Of a DNA stretch of 22,903 nt, positions 15,243 to 22,477 are shown one piece after another. Numbering within the stretch: position 1 is the stretch's first letter; each line of letters begins with the position of its first letter. Both the position numbers and the translations under genes were made by a program. The notes beneath the pieces are model-generated. The model ran no database searches, was not told the origin of the DNA, and was given only the letters and a program-made list of their open reading frames with translations. The DNA lies in NCBI GenBank assembly GCA_947371865.1, contig CANBRH010000014.1, positions 1-22,903 on the forward strand, read 5' to 3'. Source of the stretch: Actinomycetota bacterium (GTDB lineage: Bacteria > Actinomycetota > Actinomycetes > Nanopelagicales > Nanopelagicaceae).

Positions 15243-15812
15243 ATGATGATCATCGATTCCAACGCATCTGCCAATCGCGTGTTAACGATTCCTAATTTCT
15301 TAACTCTGCTTCGCGCTTTTGGAATCCCATTATTTCTTTGGCTTTTCCTAGTCCAACATCGACCATTAGCGAGTTTGGTGGTGCTTATGGCGGGAGCAGC
15401 CACTGATTATCTCGATGGAAAAGTTGCGCGTGCACTTCATCAAGAATCAAAACTCGGCGCGATTATGGATCCGGCGATTGACCGCGCATACATTGCGGCC
15501 ACAGTCATCTCTCTTGCGGTACGAAATTTCATTCCCTGGTGGGTTGTGGCGCTTCTATTAGGACGCGACTTGTGGCTGGCACTCGTGCTGCTGGTGGTGA
15601 AGGCCCGCGGTGGGTCAGTCTTCGTTGTCACATTTCTAGGAAAAGCTGCAACCTTTAATTTGCTCTACGCCTTCCCGCTCTTGCTGGTGAAATCAGATCA
15701 CGGCTTAGGAAGAGTCGCGCTGGTCTTAGGTTGGAGTTTTGCCATTTGGGGGATTGGTCTGTATCTCATCACGGCGATCCAGTACTCGTGGAAGGGCCTC
15801 GTTGCCCACTAG
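15243..15812 (+). CDS. pgsA: CDP-alcohol phosphatidyltransferase (PgsA family)
   Basis: This integral membrane enzyme transfers a phosphatidyl group from CDP-diacylglycerol to an alcohol, making phosphatidylglycerophosphate or a related lipid. The family signature D-x2-DG-x2-AR-x8-G-x3-D-x3-D is complete at DYLDGKVARALHQESKLG followed by AIMDPAID, and at least four hydrophobic helices surround it (for example FLTLLRAFGIPLFLWLFLV, WWVVALLLGRDLWLALVLLV). I choose ATG 15243, with GAGAGG immediately upstream; ATG 15246 is an equal option with better spacing. The frame reads upstream through the tRNA to 15153, which is not coding. Substrate is not certain: mycobacterial pgsA2 (Rv1822) occupies the equivalent position. 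Confidence 0.85.
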   Translation: MMIIDSNASANRVLTIPNFLTLLRAFGIPLFLWLFLVQHRPLASLVVLMAGAATDYLDGKVARALHQESKLGAIMDPAIDRAYIAATVISLAVRNFIPWWVVALLLGRDLWLALVLLVVKARGGSVFVVTFLGKAATFNLLYAFPLLLVKSDHGLGRVALVLGWSFAIWGIGLYLITAIQYSWKGLVAH

Positions 15813-15854
15813 ACTTTTTCAGACCACCGCGCACTAGAGCAGGAGAAGAGATCG

Positions 15855-16235
15855 ATGTCATCAGTACCGAGCAATTTGCAGTACACCAAGGAACATGAAT
15901 GGGTAGCCGAAACAACGGGTGAGAACATCGTTAGGGTCGGCATCACTGATTTTGCGCAAGATGCCTTGGGCGACATCGTTTACATCCAGCTGCCAAAGGT
16001 GGGCGAGAGCGTTACTGCTGGCAGCGTGTGTGGTGAGGTGGAATCCACCAAGAGCGTTTCAGAGATTTTTGCACCCGTGACCGGGACGATCGTGGCGGTC
16101 AATTCCGACCTAGATTCTGCCCCCGAAGCAATCAATAGCGATCCTTACGGATCTGGCTGGATTGCCGAGATCCAGATTTCGGCGCCCGCGACTGATCTCA
16201 TGAGCGCCGATGCATACGGAGCACTAACCGCTTAG
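15855..16235 (+). CDS. gcvH: Glycine cleavage system H protein
   Basis: GcvH carries the lipoyl-bound aminomethyl group between the P, T and L proteins of the glycine cleavage system. The 126-residue product has the usual length and the lipoylation motif GEVESTKSVSEIF with lipoyl Lys66, preceded by EHEWV and VGITDFAQDALGDIVYIQLP. AGGAG (15841-15845) lies 9 nt before the ATG. The gcvP gene is 2.6 kb downstream on the same strand; gcvT and lpd are absent from the window. No glycine riboswitch aptamer is visible in the 42-bp gap upstream. Confidence 0.96.
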   Translation: MSSVPSNLQYTKEHEWVAETTGENIVRVGITDFAQDALGDIVYIQLPKVGESVTAGSVCGEVESTKSVSEIFAPVTGTIVAVNSDLDSAPEAINSDPYGSGWIAEIQISAPATDLMSADAYGALTA

Positions 16236-16251
16236 TTTCAGGCGCACATCA

Positions 16252-16274
16252 AGAGCCGGGGCTCTACCTTTTAT
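16252..16274 (+). terminator. Weak terminator-like hairpin after gcvH
   Basis: AGAGC (16252-16256) and GCTCT (16261-16265) form a 5-bp stem with a CGGG loop, followed by ACCTTTTAT. The stem is short and the T-run is only four, so termination would be partial at best. It lies 16 bp after the gcvH stop and before the garA promoter region. Confidence 0.3.
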
Positions 16275-16355
16275 GGGAAGCAACGCCTCGGAGTCAGAGA
16301 AGCGGCGCTTGACCGCACGCCTTCACCTCGCATAGTGTCATCCTCAAGTTCAACT

Positions 16356-16393
16356 CTAGGTTTTACACCTAGATCTTTCATCTAGGTTAAGCA
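16356..16393 (+). promoter_or_regulatory. garA-ftsR promoter with MerR-type operator
   Basis: A perfect palindrome, ACCTAGAT (16367-16374)-N5-ATCTAGGT (16380-16387), lies between a TTTACA -35 candidate (16362-16367, five of six matches) and TAAGCA (16388-16393), a spacing of 20 bp. TAGGTT (16383-16388) is an alternative -10. A palindrome inside a stretched 19-20-bp spacer is the classic layout of MerR-activated promoters. CTAG sits 11 bp upstream of the palindrome (16356-16359), and TCTAGG occurs again at 16355-16360. The same composite motif lies upstream of gcvP. Confidence 0.6.
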
Positions 16394-16401
16394 TTTGGCC
16401 T

Positions 16402-16863
16402 ATGGCATTGGGGGTTATTGTGAGCAATCAGCCTGCCGTTCCCGCCTCAGAACTCACGAGCACGATCCATCTTTCTTCCCTCAGGCCGGTTTCGGAAGGT
16501 TTTCACTCTCTAGATGCGCTCTCCGAAGAAGAATTGGCTGTTATCTCAGCTCTGCCGGAAGGTTCGGCAATGCTTTTGGTACTTTCTGGACCGAGCAAAG
16601 GTTCCAGATTCCTTCTTAATATTGGCGCGACCACAATCGGCCGAGAAGTCGACAGCGAGATATTCCTCGATGATGTCACAGTGTCGCGCAAACATGCGCG
16701 AGTCGAGCATGCAATTGGGACTGGATATCGAGTCGTTGATCAGTCGAGCCTGAACGGGACCTACCTCAATGGCATAGCAACTACTCAGGGCGATTTGCAA
16801 CAGGGCGATGAGATTCAAATTGGGAAATATAAACTCACATTTTTTGTGAAAGAGGGGCAGTAA
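16402..16863 (+). CDS. garA: FHA-domain protein GarA/OdhI-like
   Basis: GarA and OdhI are small FHA switch proteins that, when unphosphorylated, inhibit 2-oxoglutarate dehydrogenase and tune glutamate metabolism; Ser/Thr kinases phosphorylate their N-terminal Thr residues. The 153-residue product has an FHA domain (about 53-150) with TTIGREVDSEIFLDDVTVSRKHAR and DQSSLNGTYLNG, containing the conserved Gly-Arg, Ser-x2-His and Asn-Gly elements. The N-terminal phosphorylation segment is ELTSTI (Thr19, Thr21) where GarA has ETT, so that switch is altered but plausible. ATG 16402 may be preceded by no leader; GTG 16420, with GGGGG (16410-16414) before it, is an equally good start. It abuts ftsR. 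Confidence 0.85.
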   Translation: MALGVIVSNQPAVPASELTSTIHLSSLRPVSEGFHSLDALSEEELAVISALPEGSAMLLVLSGPSKGSRFLLNIGATTIGREVDSEIFLDDVTVSRKHARVEHAIGTGYRVVDQSSLNGTYLNGIATTQGDLQQGDEIQIGKYKLTFFVKEGQ

Positions 16864-17577
16864 ATGAGCGTTCCAGCACGGGCCTATCTCAGCATCGGCG
16901 AAGTTCTGAGCAAGTTACGTGGCGATTTTCCAGATATCACCATCAGTAAGATCCGATTCCTGGAGTCGGAGGGATTGATTGACCCACAACGCACCCCTTC
17001 TGGGTATCGCAAATTCACGAATACCGATCTTGAACGACTTCGTTATGTCTTGCAAGCGCAACGAGATCAATATTTGCCGCTACGCGTCATTAAGGACAAT
17101 CTCGATGCTTTGGATCGCGGATTGGAACCAGCGGCTGCGCCAGGTGGAATAGCTGCGCCACGATTGGCAACGGTAGATGGCGAATTTGCACCGGGAAATT
17201 TTGCTGAAGAGAATGATCTAAGGCTCTCTCGCGATGAGTTGCTGCAAGCTTCGGGATTAGAAGATGGCCAACTTCAAGAACTTGAGGCATACGGCCTGAT
17301 TGCGCTGCGGGGTCGCCACTACGACGGAGATAGCCTTTCGGTTGCCAAAGCTGTGGCAGAAATAGCGGCATTTGGCATTGAAGCCAGACATCTTCGATCT
17401 TTCAAGAGTGCTGCCGATCGTGAAGTTGGATTGGTCGAGCAAGTGATCACGCCCTTACTGCGCCAAAAGAGCTCGGATGCCAAAGCTCGTGCTGAGGAAG
17501 TTCAGCGAGAACTGGCTTCACTATCCGTTCGCCTGCATGCCGCCCTGGTTCGCGCCGGCTTACAACGCCTTCGGTAG
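16864..17577 (+). CDS. ftsR: MerR-family regulator FtsR (Rv1828-like)
   Basis: The 237-residue protein has an N-terminal winged-helix MerR domain (about 8-85: YLSIGEVLSKLRGDFPDITISKI, then RFLESEGLIDPQRTPSGYRKF and a helix pair). Its C-terminal effector-like half (about 120-237) contains SRDELLQASGLEDGQLQELEAYGLI, which looks like a second winged-helix-like element. The order garA-MerR-DUF151-MerR-gcvP matches mycobacterial Rv1827-Rv1832 and the Corynebacterium locus where this protein, FtsR, activates ftsZ. The start codon follows the garA stop with no gap, so it is co-expressed with garA and probably controls the palindrome upstream of garA (inference). Confidence 0.88.
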   Translation: MSVPARAYLSIGEVLSKLRGDFPDITISKIRFLESEGLIDPQRTPSGYRKFTNTDLERLRYVLQAQRDQYLPLRVIKDNLDALDRGLEPAAAPGGIAAPRLATVDGEFAPGNFAEENDLRLSRDELLQASGLEDGQLQELEAYGLIALRGRHYDGDSLSVAKAVAEIAAFGIEARHLRSFKSAADREVGLVEQVITPLLRQKSSDAKARAEEVQRELASLSVRLHAALVRAGLQRLR

Positions 17578-17588
17578 ATCGGTTCAAC

Positions 17589-18062
17589 GTGAGCGCCTTC
17601 AAGGCAGTTGAAGTAATCGGAGTACGGGTAGAGATGCCCTCCAATCAACCCATCGTCCTGCTCAAGGAGTCAGACGGAGTTAGATATTTACCGATTTGGA
17701 TTGGCGCTGTCGAGGCAACTTCAATTGCGTTCGCGCAGCAGGATATGTCTCCGCCTCGCCCGCTCACCCACGACCTATTTATTTCTGCGGTGGAAGTTTT
17801 GGGCTCAAAAATTGCCTCGGTGAAGTTAACCGAGCTCAGGGATGGCATTTTTTACGCTGAACTCCATTTTGCGGCGGGGGAGCGGCTTTCCTCTCGCCCC
17901 AGTGATGCCATTGCTCTGGCGCTGCGAAGCGCGGCACCCATCTTTGCCAGTGAAGCGTTACTGGAGAGCGCTGGGATTGAGATACCAGATCAGGCTGATG
18001 ATGAGGTAGAGAAATTTATTGAGTTCCTAGATCACATCAATCCCGAGGATTTTGCTGGGTAA
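17589..18062 (+). CDS. DUF151 / bifunctional nuclease family protein
   Basis: The 157-residue protein has the BFN (DUF151) fold landmarks: an N-terminal strand FKAVEVIGVRVE, PIWIGAVEATSIAFA with the conserved Ile-Gly-x-x-Glu-Ala segment, RPLTHDLF, FYAELHF, and SRPSDAIALALRSAAPIFASEALL. Members bind or cleave nucleic acids; plant and bacterial examples have RNase and DNase activity, but the role in Actinobacteria (Rv1829) is not settled. It starts with GTG at 17589, 11 bp after ftsR, and ends with a Glu/Asp-rich tail. Likely the last gene of the garA-ftsR transcript. Confidence 0.85.
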   Translation: MSAFKAVEVIGVRVEMPSNQPIVLLKESDGVRYLPIWIGAVEATSIAFAQQDMSPPRPLTHDLFISAVEVLGSKIASVKLTELRDGIFYAELHFAAGERLSSRPSDAIALALRSAAPIFASEALLESAGIEIPDQADDEVEKFIEFLDHINPEDFAG

Positions 18063-18099
18063 CTCTTTACTTTAACTTTAGAGTTTTGCGTGTCGGTCG

Positions 18100-18129
18100 T
18101 TGCCCTGGGCCAACCCGGAACCTAGTCTT
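18100..18129 (+). promoter_or_regulatory. Possible promoter of the second merR gene
   Basis: TTGCCC (18100-18105), an 18-bp spacer and TAGTCT (18124-18129, TANNNT) lie about 40 bp before the ATG at 18171. Transcription would start near 18136 and give a short leader. AAAGAAG (18155-18161) is a weak Shine-Dalgarno within it. Confidence 0.4.
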
Positions 18130-18170
18130 TAGCCATCCGCAAGGATCTTTCCCCAAAGAAGCGAGCGCAT

Positions 18171-18710
18171 ATGTCAGAGATGGAATCGGGTTCCTCAAGC
18201 TCCTCGGGCTTCACTTCCGAGATTGGCTATCGCGGTGCAACGGCATGCGTTGCTGCTGGAATCACTTACCGACAATTGGATTACTGGGCGCGGACTGGAT
18301 TAGTCGAGCCGAGCATCCAGCCAGCGAGTGGTTCGGGCTCGCAACGCCTCTACGGATTTCGCGACATTCTGGTTCTGAAAATTGTTAAGCGCTTGTTAGA
18401 TACCGGAGTCTCACTTCAAAATATTCGTTCCGCCGTAGATCACCTGCGTATTCGCGGCGTATCAGATCTCGAGCGCATCACTCTGATGAGCGACGGAGCA
18501 TCTATCTACGAGTGCTCCAGCGCAGATGACATCATCGATCTTCTTCAAGGCGGTCAAGGCGTCTTCGGAATTGCGATTGGGCGGGTGTGGAGTGAAGTCG
18601 AAGGTACCTTGGCCACTCTGCAGGGTGAAAGCGCCCATGACGGATCGCTCACGACAAGTGGTGCAAGTAACGACGAGTTAGCCCAGCGTAGAAAGCGCAA
18701 AGGCGCCTAA
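18171..18710 (+). CDS. MerR-family transcriptional regulator (Rv1830-like)
   Basis: The 179-residue protein has an N-terminal MerR winged helix (about 18-90: YRGATACVAAGITYRQLDYWARTGLVEPSIQPA, with SGSQRLYGFRDILVLKIVKRLLDTGVSLQNI). The first 17 residues are Ser/Gly-rich and probably disordered. The C-terminal part (about 100-155) forms a small beta/helix region ending in a Lys/Arg tail (RRKRKGA). It follows the DUF151 gene after a 108-bp gap and directly precedes gcvP, as in mycobacteria, so it is a good candidate for a gcvP regulator. The effector is unknown. ATG 18180 is an alternative start. Confidence 0.85.
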   Translation: MSEMESGSSSSSGFTSEIGYRGATACVAAGITYRQLDYWARTGLVEPSIQPASGSGSQRLYGFRDILVLKIVKRLLDTGVSLQNIRSAVDHLRIRGVSDLERITLMSDGASIYECSSADDIIDLLQGGQGVFGIAIGRVWSEVEGTLATLQGESAHDGSLTTSGASNDELAQRRKRKGA

Positions 18711-18740
18711 ATTTCTTTATCCTTTCCCCATACTGCATGA

Positions 18741-18789
18741 TGAACTAGTACTTGAACTAGTGACGACACCTATTCGCACGGAATAGGTT
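18741..18789 (+). promoter_or_regulatory. gcvP upstream region: operator palindrome and direct repeats
   Basis: A perfect palindrome, ACCTATTC (18768-18775)-N5-GAATAGGT (18781-18788), has the same geometry as the garA operator, with CTAG 11 bp upstream (18757-18760) and a TAGGTT box (18784-18789). ACGACA (18763-18768) overlaps it as a -35 candidate. In front lies a direct repeat, TGAACTAGT at 18741-18749 and again at 18753-18761, 12 bp apart. It is probably a MerR-type control region; which regulator binds is inferred. Confidence 0.55.
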
Positions 18790-18809
18790 TTCACAGCAAG
18801 GGGACCGTA

Positions 18810-21677
18810 ATGGCTGAAATTCGCTCGCGTTTTGAGGACCGTCACATTGGTCCAGATACCTCGCAGATCGAATTTATGTTGTCAGAACTTGGGGCAACTT
18901 CGCTTGATTCCTTCATCTCCCAAGTCGTTCCAGCAAACATTGCCATGACTCACACGCTTGCCTCCGCTCTACCCGAAGCATTAAGTGAAGTGGATGCATT
19001 GGCAGAATTGCGCGCTAAAGCCGATCGCAATCAAGTTTTTCATTCTCTCATTGGTACCGGTTATTACGGAACTATTACTCCGCCAGTAGTTCTTCGCAAT
19101 GTATTGGAAAATCCCGCTTGGTACACCGCATACACACCGTATCAACCAGAGATCAGCCAAGGACGCTTGGAAGCAATTTTTGCATTTCAGACTGCAGTTT
19201 CAGATCTCACCGGTCTTCCGATCGCCAATGCCTCGATGCTCGATGAGGCTACAGCTGCTGCCGAAGCGATGACGTTAGCTCGTCGCGTTTGGAGTGGTGG
19301 TGATGAGGCGGTGTTGGCCATTGATGCCAAGTTGCATCCCCATATCTCGGCGGTTATTAAAACGCGCGCGAAGCCATTGAAGATTGAAGTAGTTGATTCT
19401 GCTATGGATGCGAAATCGCTGGCAGCTGTCGGTAAACCTATTTTCGGAGCAGTGATTGCTTCGATTGGAACTGAAGGTGATATTCAGGATCCTTCTAGCG
19501 CAATTTCTTGGTTGCACGAGCAGAACGCTTTGGCAATCCTAACTGCCGATCTTCTGGCGTTGACTTTGCTGAAATCACCAGGGGAGTGGGGCGCAGATGT
19601 TGCCGTTGGATCAGCTCAACGTTTTGGTGTTCCGATGGGCTTTGGCGGACCGCACGCTGGATTTATGTCGGTTCGTAAAGGTCTCGAGCGATCGATCCCG
19701 GGACGCCTAGTCGGACAGAGTATTGATGTACACGGAAATCCTGCATTCCGATTGGCGCTACAGACACGCGAACAACATATCCGACGCGATAAGGCGACTT
19801 CTAATATTTGTACCGCACAAGTTTTACTTGCCGTTATTTCGGCTTTCTATGCAGTCTGGCATGGCCCCCAAGGATTAGCCGCAATTGCACGGCGCACTCA
19901 TGGTTATGCGACCACGTTTAATGCGCTCGTGAATAAGTCAGGCATTGAAACGACATCACAAGATATTTTTGACACTGTAACTTTGCACGGAGTGAAAGCG
20001 CAAGAATTGGCAAGCTTGGCTCGTTCAGCCGGATTTAATGTTCGCATACTCGGCGAAACTTCGGTCGGAGTAAGTTTTGACGAAACCATTACAGATGCAT
20101 CATTTGCTTCATTGATGGAGGTATTTGGACTTCAATGGAACGGCGAAAAGACCGAAGCTGAATTCTCTAAGACCCAGAGTCGATCTACGGAATTTCTCAC
20201 CCACCCTATTTTTAATACTTATCATTCTGAAACGTCGATGCTTCGCTACATAAGATCGCTTTCAGATCGCGATTTAGGTCTAGATCGGACGATGATTCCT
20301 CTGGGATCATGCACGATGAAATTAAATGCAACTACCGAGATGATTCCCATCACGTGGGCAGAGTTCTCTACTTTGCATCCTTTCGCTCCGATTAATCAGA
20401 GCGTAGGCATCCGTGAAGTAATTTCCGAACTTTCTGAATGGCTCATTAAAATCACGGGATACGATGCAGTCTCACTGCAACCGAATGCTGGATCGCAAGG
20501 TGAATTCGCCGGGCTCTTGGCAATTCGCAACTACTTAGATGCACAAGGCCAGACAGATCGAGATATCTGCTTAATTCCCTCTAGCGCGCATGGCACAAAT
20601 GCAGCCAGCGCTGTTATGGCCGGTATGAAAGTCGTGGTCGTCGCCTGCGATGACGAGGGCAATGTCAGCTTGGACGACCTCCGCGCCAAGATTGATCAGT
20701 ATGCAGGATCGTTAGCAGCATTGATGGTTACTTATCCATCGACACATGGTGTTTTCGAAGAAGCCATTAGCGAGATATGCGCCCTGATTCACGAGGCTGG
20801 CGGTCAGGTTTATGTCGATGGCGCAAACCTCAACGCGCTTGTCGGATTGGCTCAACCTGGCAAATTTGGTGCCGACGTTTCGCACCTGAATTTACATAAG
20901 ACATTTTGTATCCCTCATGGCGGGGGAGGACCAGGCGTAGGCCCAGTTATTTCTCGGGCTCACTTGGCTCCTTACCTCCCTAACCATCCTTTGGATGCCA
21001 CCGCAGGACCGGCAACTGGCCCAGGACCCGTGAGTTCGGCTCCTTTTGGATCAGCCAGTATTTTGCCGATCTCGTGGAGTTACATCCGCATGATGGGGGG
21101 AGAAGGACTCAAGCGCGCTACCGAAGTGGCCATTCTTTCGGCAAACTATTTGGCGGCAAAACTAGATCCACACTTCCCAGTTCTTTACAAGGGTAAGCAT
21201 GGCTTCATCGCCCACGAGTGCATTATCGATCTGCGCGAGATCACCAAGCGCACCGGCGTAACGGTCGATGATGTAGCAAAGCGCCTCATGGATCATGGCT
21301 TCCACGCACCGACGGTCAGTTTCCCAGTATCTGGCACGTTGATGATTGAACCGACCGAATCAGAAGATATCCGAGAACTCGATCGATTTATTCAAGCAAT
21401 GGTCGCCATTCGTGCCGAGATTGCAGATATCGAGCACGGTGAGCTCACTGCCGAAGAATCTCCATTGCACTTCGCCCCGCACACCAGCGCCGACTTGGTT
21501 CGGGCTGATTGGGAGCGCAAATACTCACGCGAAATCGGCGCTTTTCCGGCTGGAAACGATGTCGAAATTGGACATATGGGTAAATATTGGCCAACCACTG
21601 GACGTATCGATGGGGTCTATGGCGACCGCAATTTGGTCTGTTCTTGTCTGCCGATATCGGAATTGGCTATCAACTAA
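18810..21677 (+). CDS. gcvP: Glycine dehydrogenase (decarboxylating), P protein
   Basis: GcvP is the pyridoxal-phosphate enzyme that decarboxylates glycine and loads the aminomethyl group on lipoyl-GcvH. The 955-residue protein is the full-length two-domain form: an N-terminal half beginning FEDRHIGPDTSQIEFML and containing GTGYYGTITPPVVLRNV and YTPYQPEISQGRLE, and a C-terminal half with GSCTMKLNATTEMIP and the cofactor motif HLNLHKTFCIPHGGGGPG (PLP Lys697). AAGGGGA (18798-18804) is a strong Shine-Dalgarno 5 nt from the ATG, unlike most genes here. It has its own repeat-rich upstream region. Its substrate carrier GcvH is encoded upstream; T and L proteins are elsewhere. Confidence 0.97.
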   Translation: MAEIRSRFEDRHIGPDTSQIEFMLSELGATSLDSFISQVVPANIAMTHTLASALPEALSEVDALAELRAKADRNQVFHSLIGTGYYGTITPPVVLRNVLENPAWYTAYTPYQPEISQGRLEAIFAFQTAVSDLTGLPIANASMLDEATAAAEAMTLARRVWSGGDEAVLAIDAKLHPHISAVIKTRAKPLKIEVVDSAMDAKSLAAVGKPIFGAVIASIGTEGDIQDPSSAISWLHEQNALAILTADLLALTLLKSPGEWGADVAVGSAQRFGVPMGFGGPHAGFMSVRKGLERSIPGRLVGQSIDVHGNPAFRLALQTREQHIRRDKATSNICTAQVLLAVISAFYAVWHGPQGLAAIARRTHGYATTFNALVNKSGIETTSQDIFDTVTLHGVKAQELASLARSAGFNVRILGETSVGVSFDETITDASFASLMEVFGLQWNGEKTEAEFSKTQSRSTEFLTHPIFNTYHSETSMLRYIRSLSDRDLGLDRTMIPLGSCTMKLNATTEMIPITWAEFSTLHPFAPINQSVGIREVISELSEWLIKITGYDAVSLQPNAGSQGEFAGLLAIRNYLDAQGQTDRDICLIPSSAHGTNAASAVMAGMKVVVVACDDEGNVSLDDLRAKIDQYAGSLAALMVTYPSTHGVFEEAISEICALIHEAGGQVYVDGANLNALVGLAQPGKFGADVSHLNLHKTFCIPHGGGGPGVGPVISRAHLAPYLPNHPLDATAGPATGPGPVSSAPFGSASILPISWSYIRMMGGEGLKRATEVAILSANYLAAKLDPHFPVLYKGKHGFIAHECIIDLREITKRTGVTVDDVAKRLMDHGFHAPTVSFPVSGTLMIEPTESEDIRELDRFIQAMVAIRAEIADIEHGELTAEESPLHFAPHTSADLVRADWERKYSREIGAFPAGNDVEIGHMGKYWPTTGRIDGVYGDRNLVCSCLPISELAIN

Positions 21678-21748
21678 TCAGTTAGAACGGAAGAGGGCAG
21701 ATCTCATCCAGAATGGTTTTAGTTAACATAATGTAGATTATCGGCGAT

Positions 21749-22477
21749 TTACTTACGCTGGAAGATGCGTTGAATTCCCCATATGGTGACCATTTTCCAC
21801 GCCTCAAAGACGATCTCTTTGGTCATCTTCGACCTGCCGGCTGCTCGTTCTACAAAAGTTATAGGAACTTCAACAATAGTGAATCCTAAATCGTGGACGC
21901 GCATTGCCATCTCAACTTGAAAGCCATATCCACGGGTCTGAATCTGGGCAAATGGCAGTGCGGTTAATGCAGCTCGAGAAAAGACTCGAAAGCCGCTGGT
22001 TAAGTCCTTATACGGCAGATGAAGGGCGCTTCCGGCATACCAAGTGCCCATCTTGGAGATCGCTTGCCTCGATTTTGGCCAATTGATGACCCTTCCACCT
22101 GGAACCCATCGCGACCCGATGACCAGATCGCATCGTTGACTTGCCGACAACATTTCAGGCAAATCTTCGGGTAAGTGACTGCCGTCAGCATCCATCTCGA
22201 GAAAGAAATCAAAATTGCGGGCTAAGCCCCAGGTGAATCCCGCCAGATAGGCAGGTCCCAGACCGCCTTTTCCCGGCCTACGCAAAATGTCGACATTTTC
22301 CATCCCAAGCGACTCAACTAAATCTGCGGTCAGATCCGGGGAGTTGTCGTCAACGACGAGTACGGAGATTGAGCCTGGTTCTCGCCCAGCGCAAAACTTT
22401 TCAATTCGCTGCAGCAGGTCGACGATGCTTTCCGACTCGTTGTAGGTCGGAATGATAATCAGGTATTTCTTCACCAT
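21749..22477 (-). CDS. Polyprenol-phosphate mannose synthase (GT2 family)
   Basis: The 242-residue protein is a GT-A glycosyltransferase: IIIPTYNESESIVDLL, VVDDNSPDLTADLV, GKGGLGPAYLAGF, and the DMDADGSHLPEDL metal/sugar-binding DxD, then GSRWVPGG and DLTSGFRVFSRAAL. These are typical of dolichol- or polyprenol-phosphate mannosyltransferases, which load mannose on the lipid carrier for cell-envelope glycoconjugates. It lacks C-terminal membrane helices, as in the soluble Ppm/Dpm1 form. It overlaps the upstream exonuclease gene by 7 bp and converges on gcvP across 71 bp, where only a 5-bp AT stem (about 21729-21742) is visible and no clear terminator. Confidence 0.88.
   Translation of the reverse strand: MVKKYLIIIPTYNESESIVDLLQRIEKFCAGREPGSISVLVVDDNSPDLTADLVESLGMENVDILRRPGKGGLGPAYLAGFTWGLARNFDFFLEMDADGSHLPEDLPEMLSASQRCDLVIGSRWVPGGRVINWPKSRQAISKMGTWYAGSALHLPYKDLTSGFRVFSRAALTALPFAQIQTRGYGFQVEMAMRVHDLGFTIVEVPITFVERAAGRSKMTKEIVFEAWKMVTIWGIQRIFQRK

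Noticed and set aside
18093..18120. Hairpin around GTTGCCCTGGGCCAAC as a terminator after the DUF151 gene
   Set aside because: The stem has a mismatch and a 2-nt loop, and no T-run follows.
18711..18809. Glycine riboswitch upstream of gcvP
   Set aside because: The ~100-bp gap lacks the glycine aptamer core and is filled by repeats and a promoter-like dyad. The 42-bp gap before gcvH is also too short for one.
21678..21748. Bidirectional terminator between gcvP and the mannose synthase gene
   Set aside because: Only a 5-bp AT stem (ATAAT/ATTAT) is visible, with no T-run in either direction.
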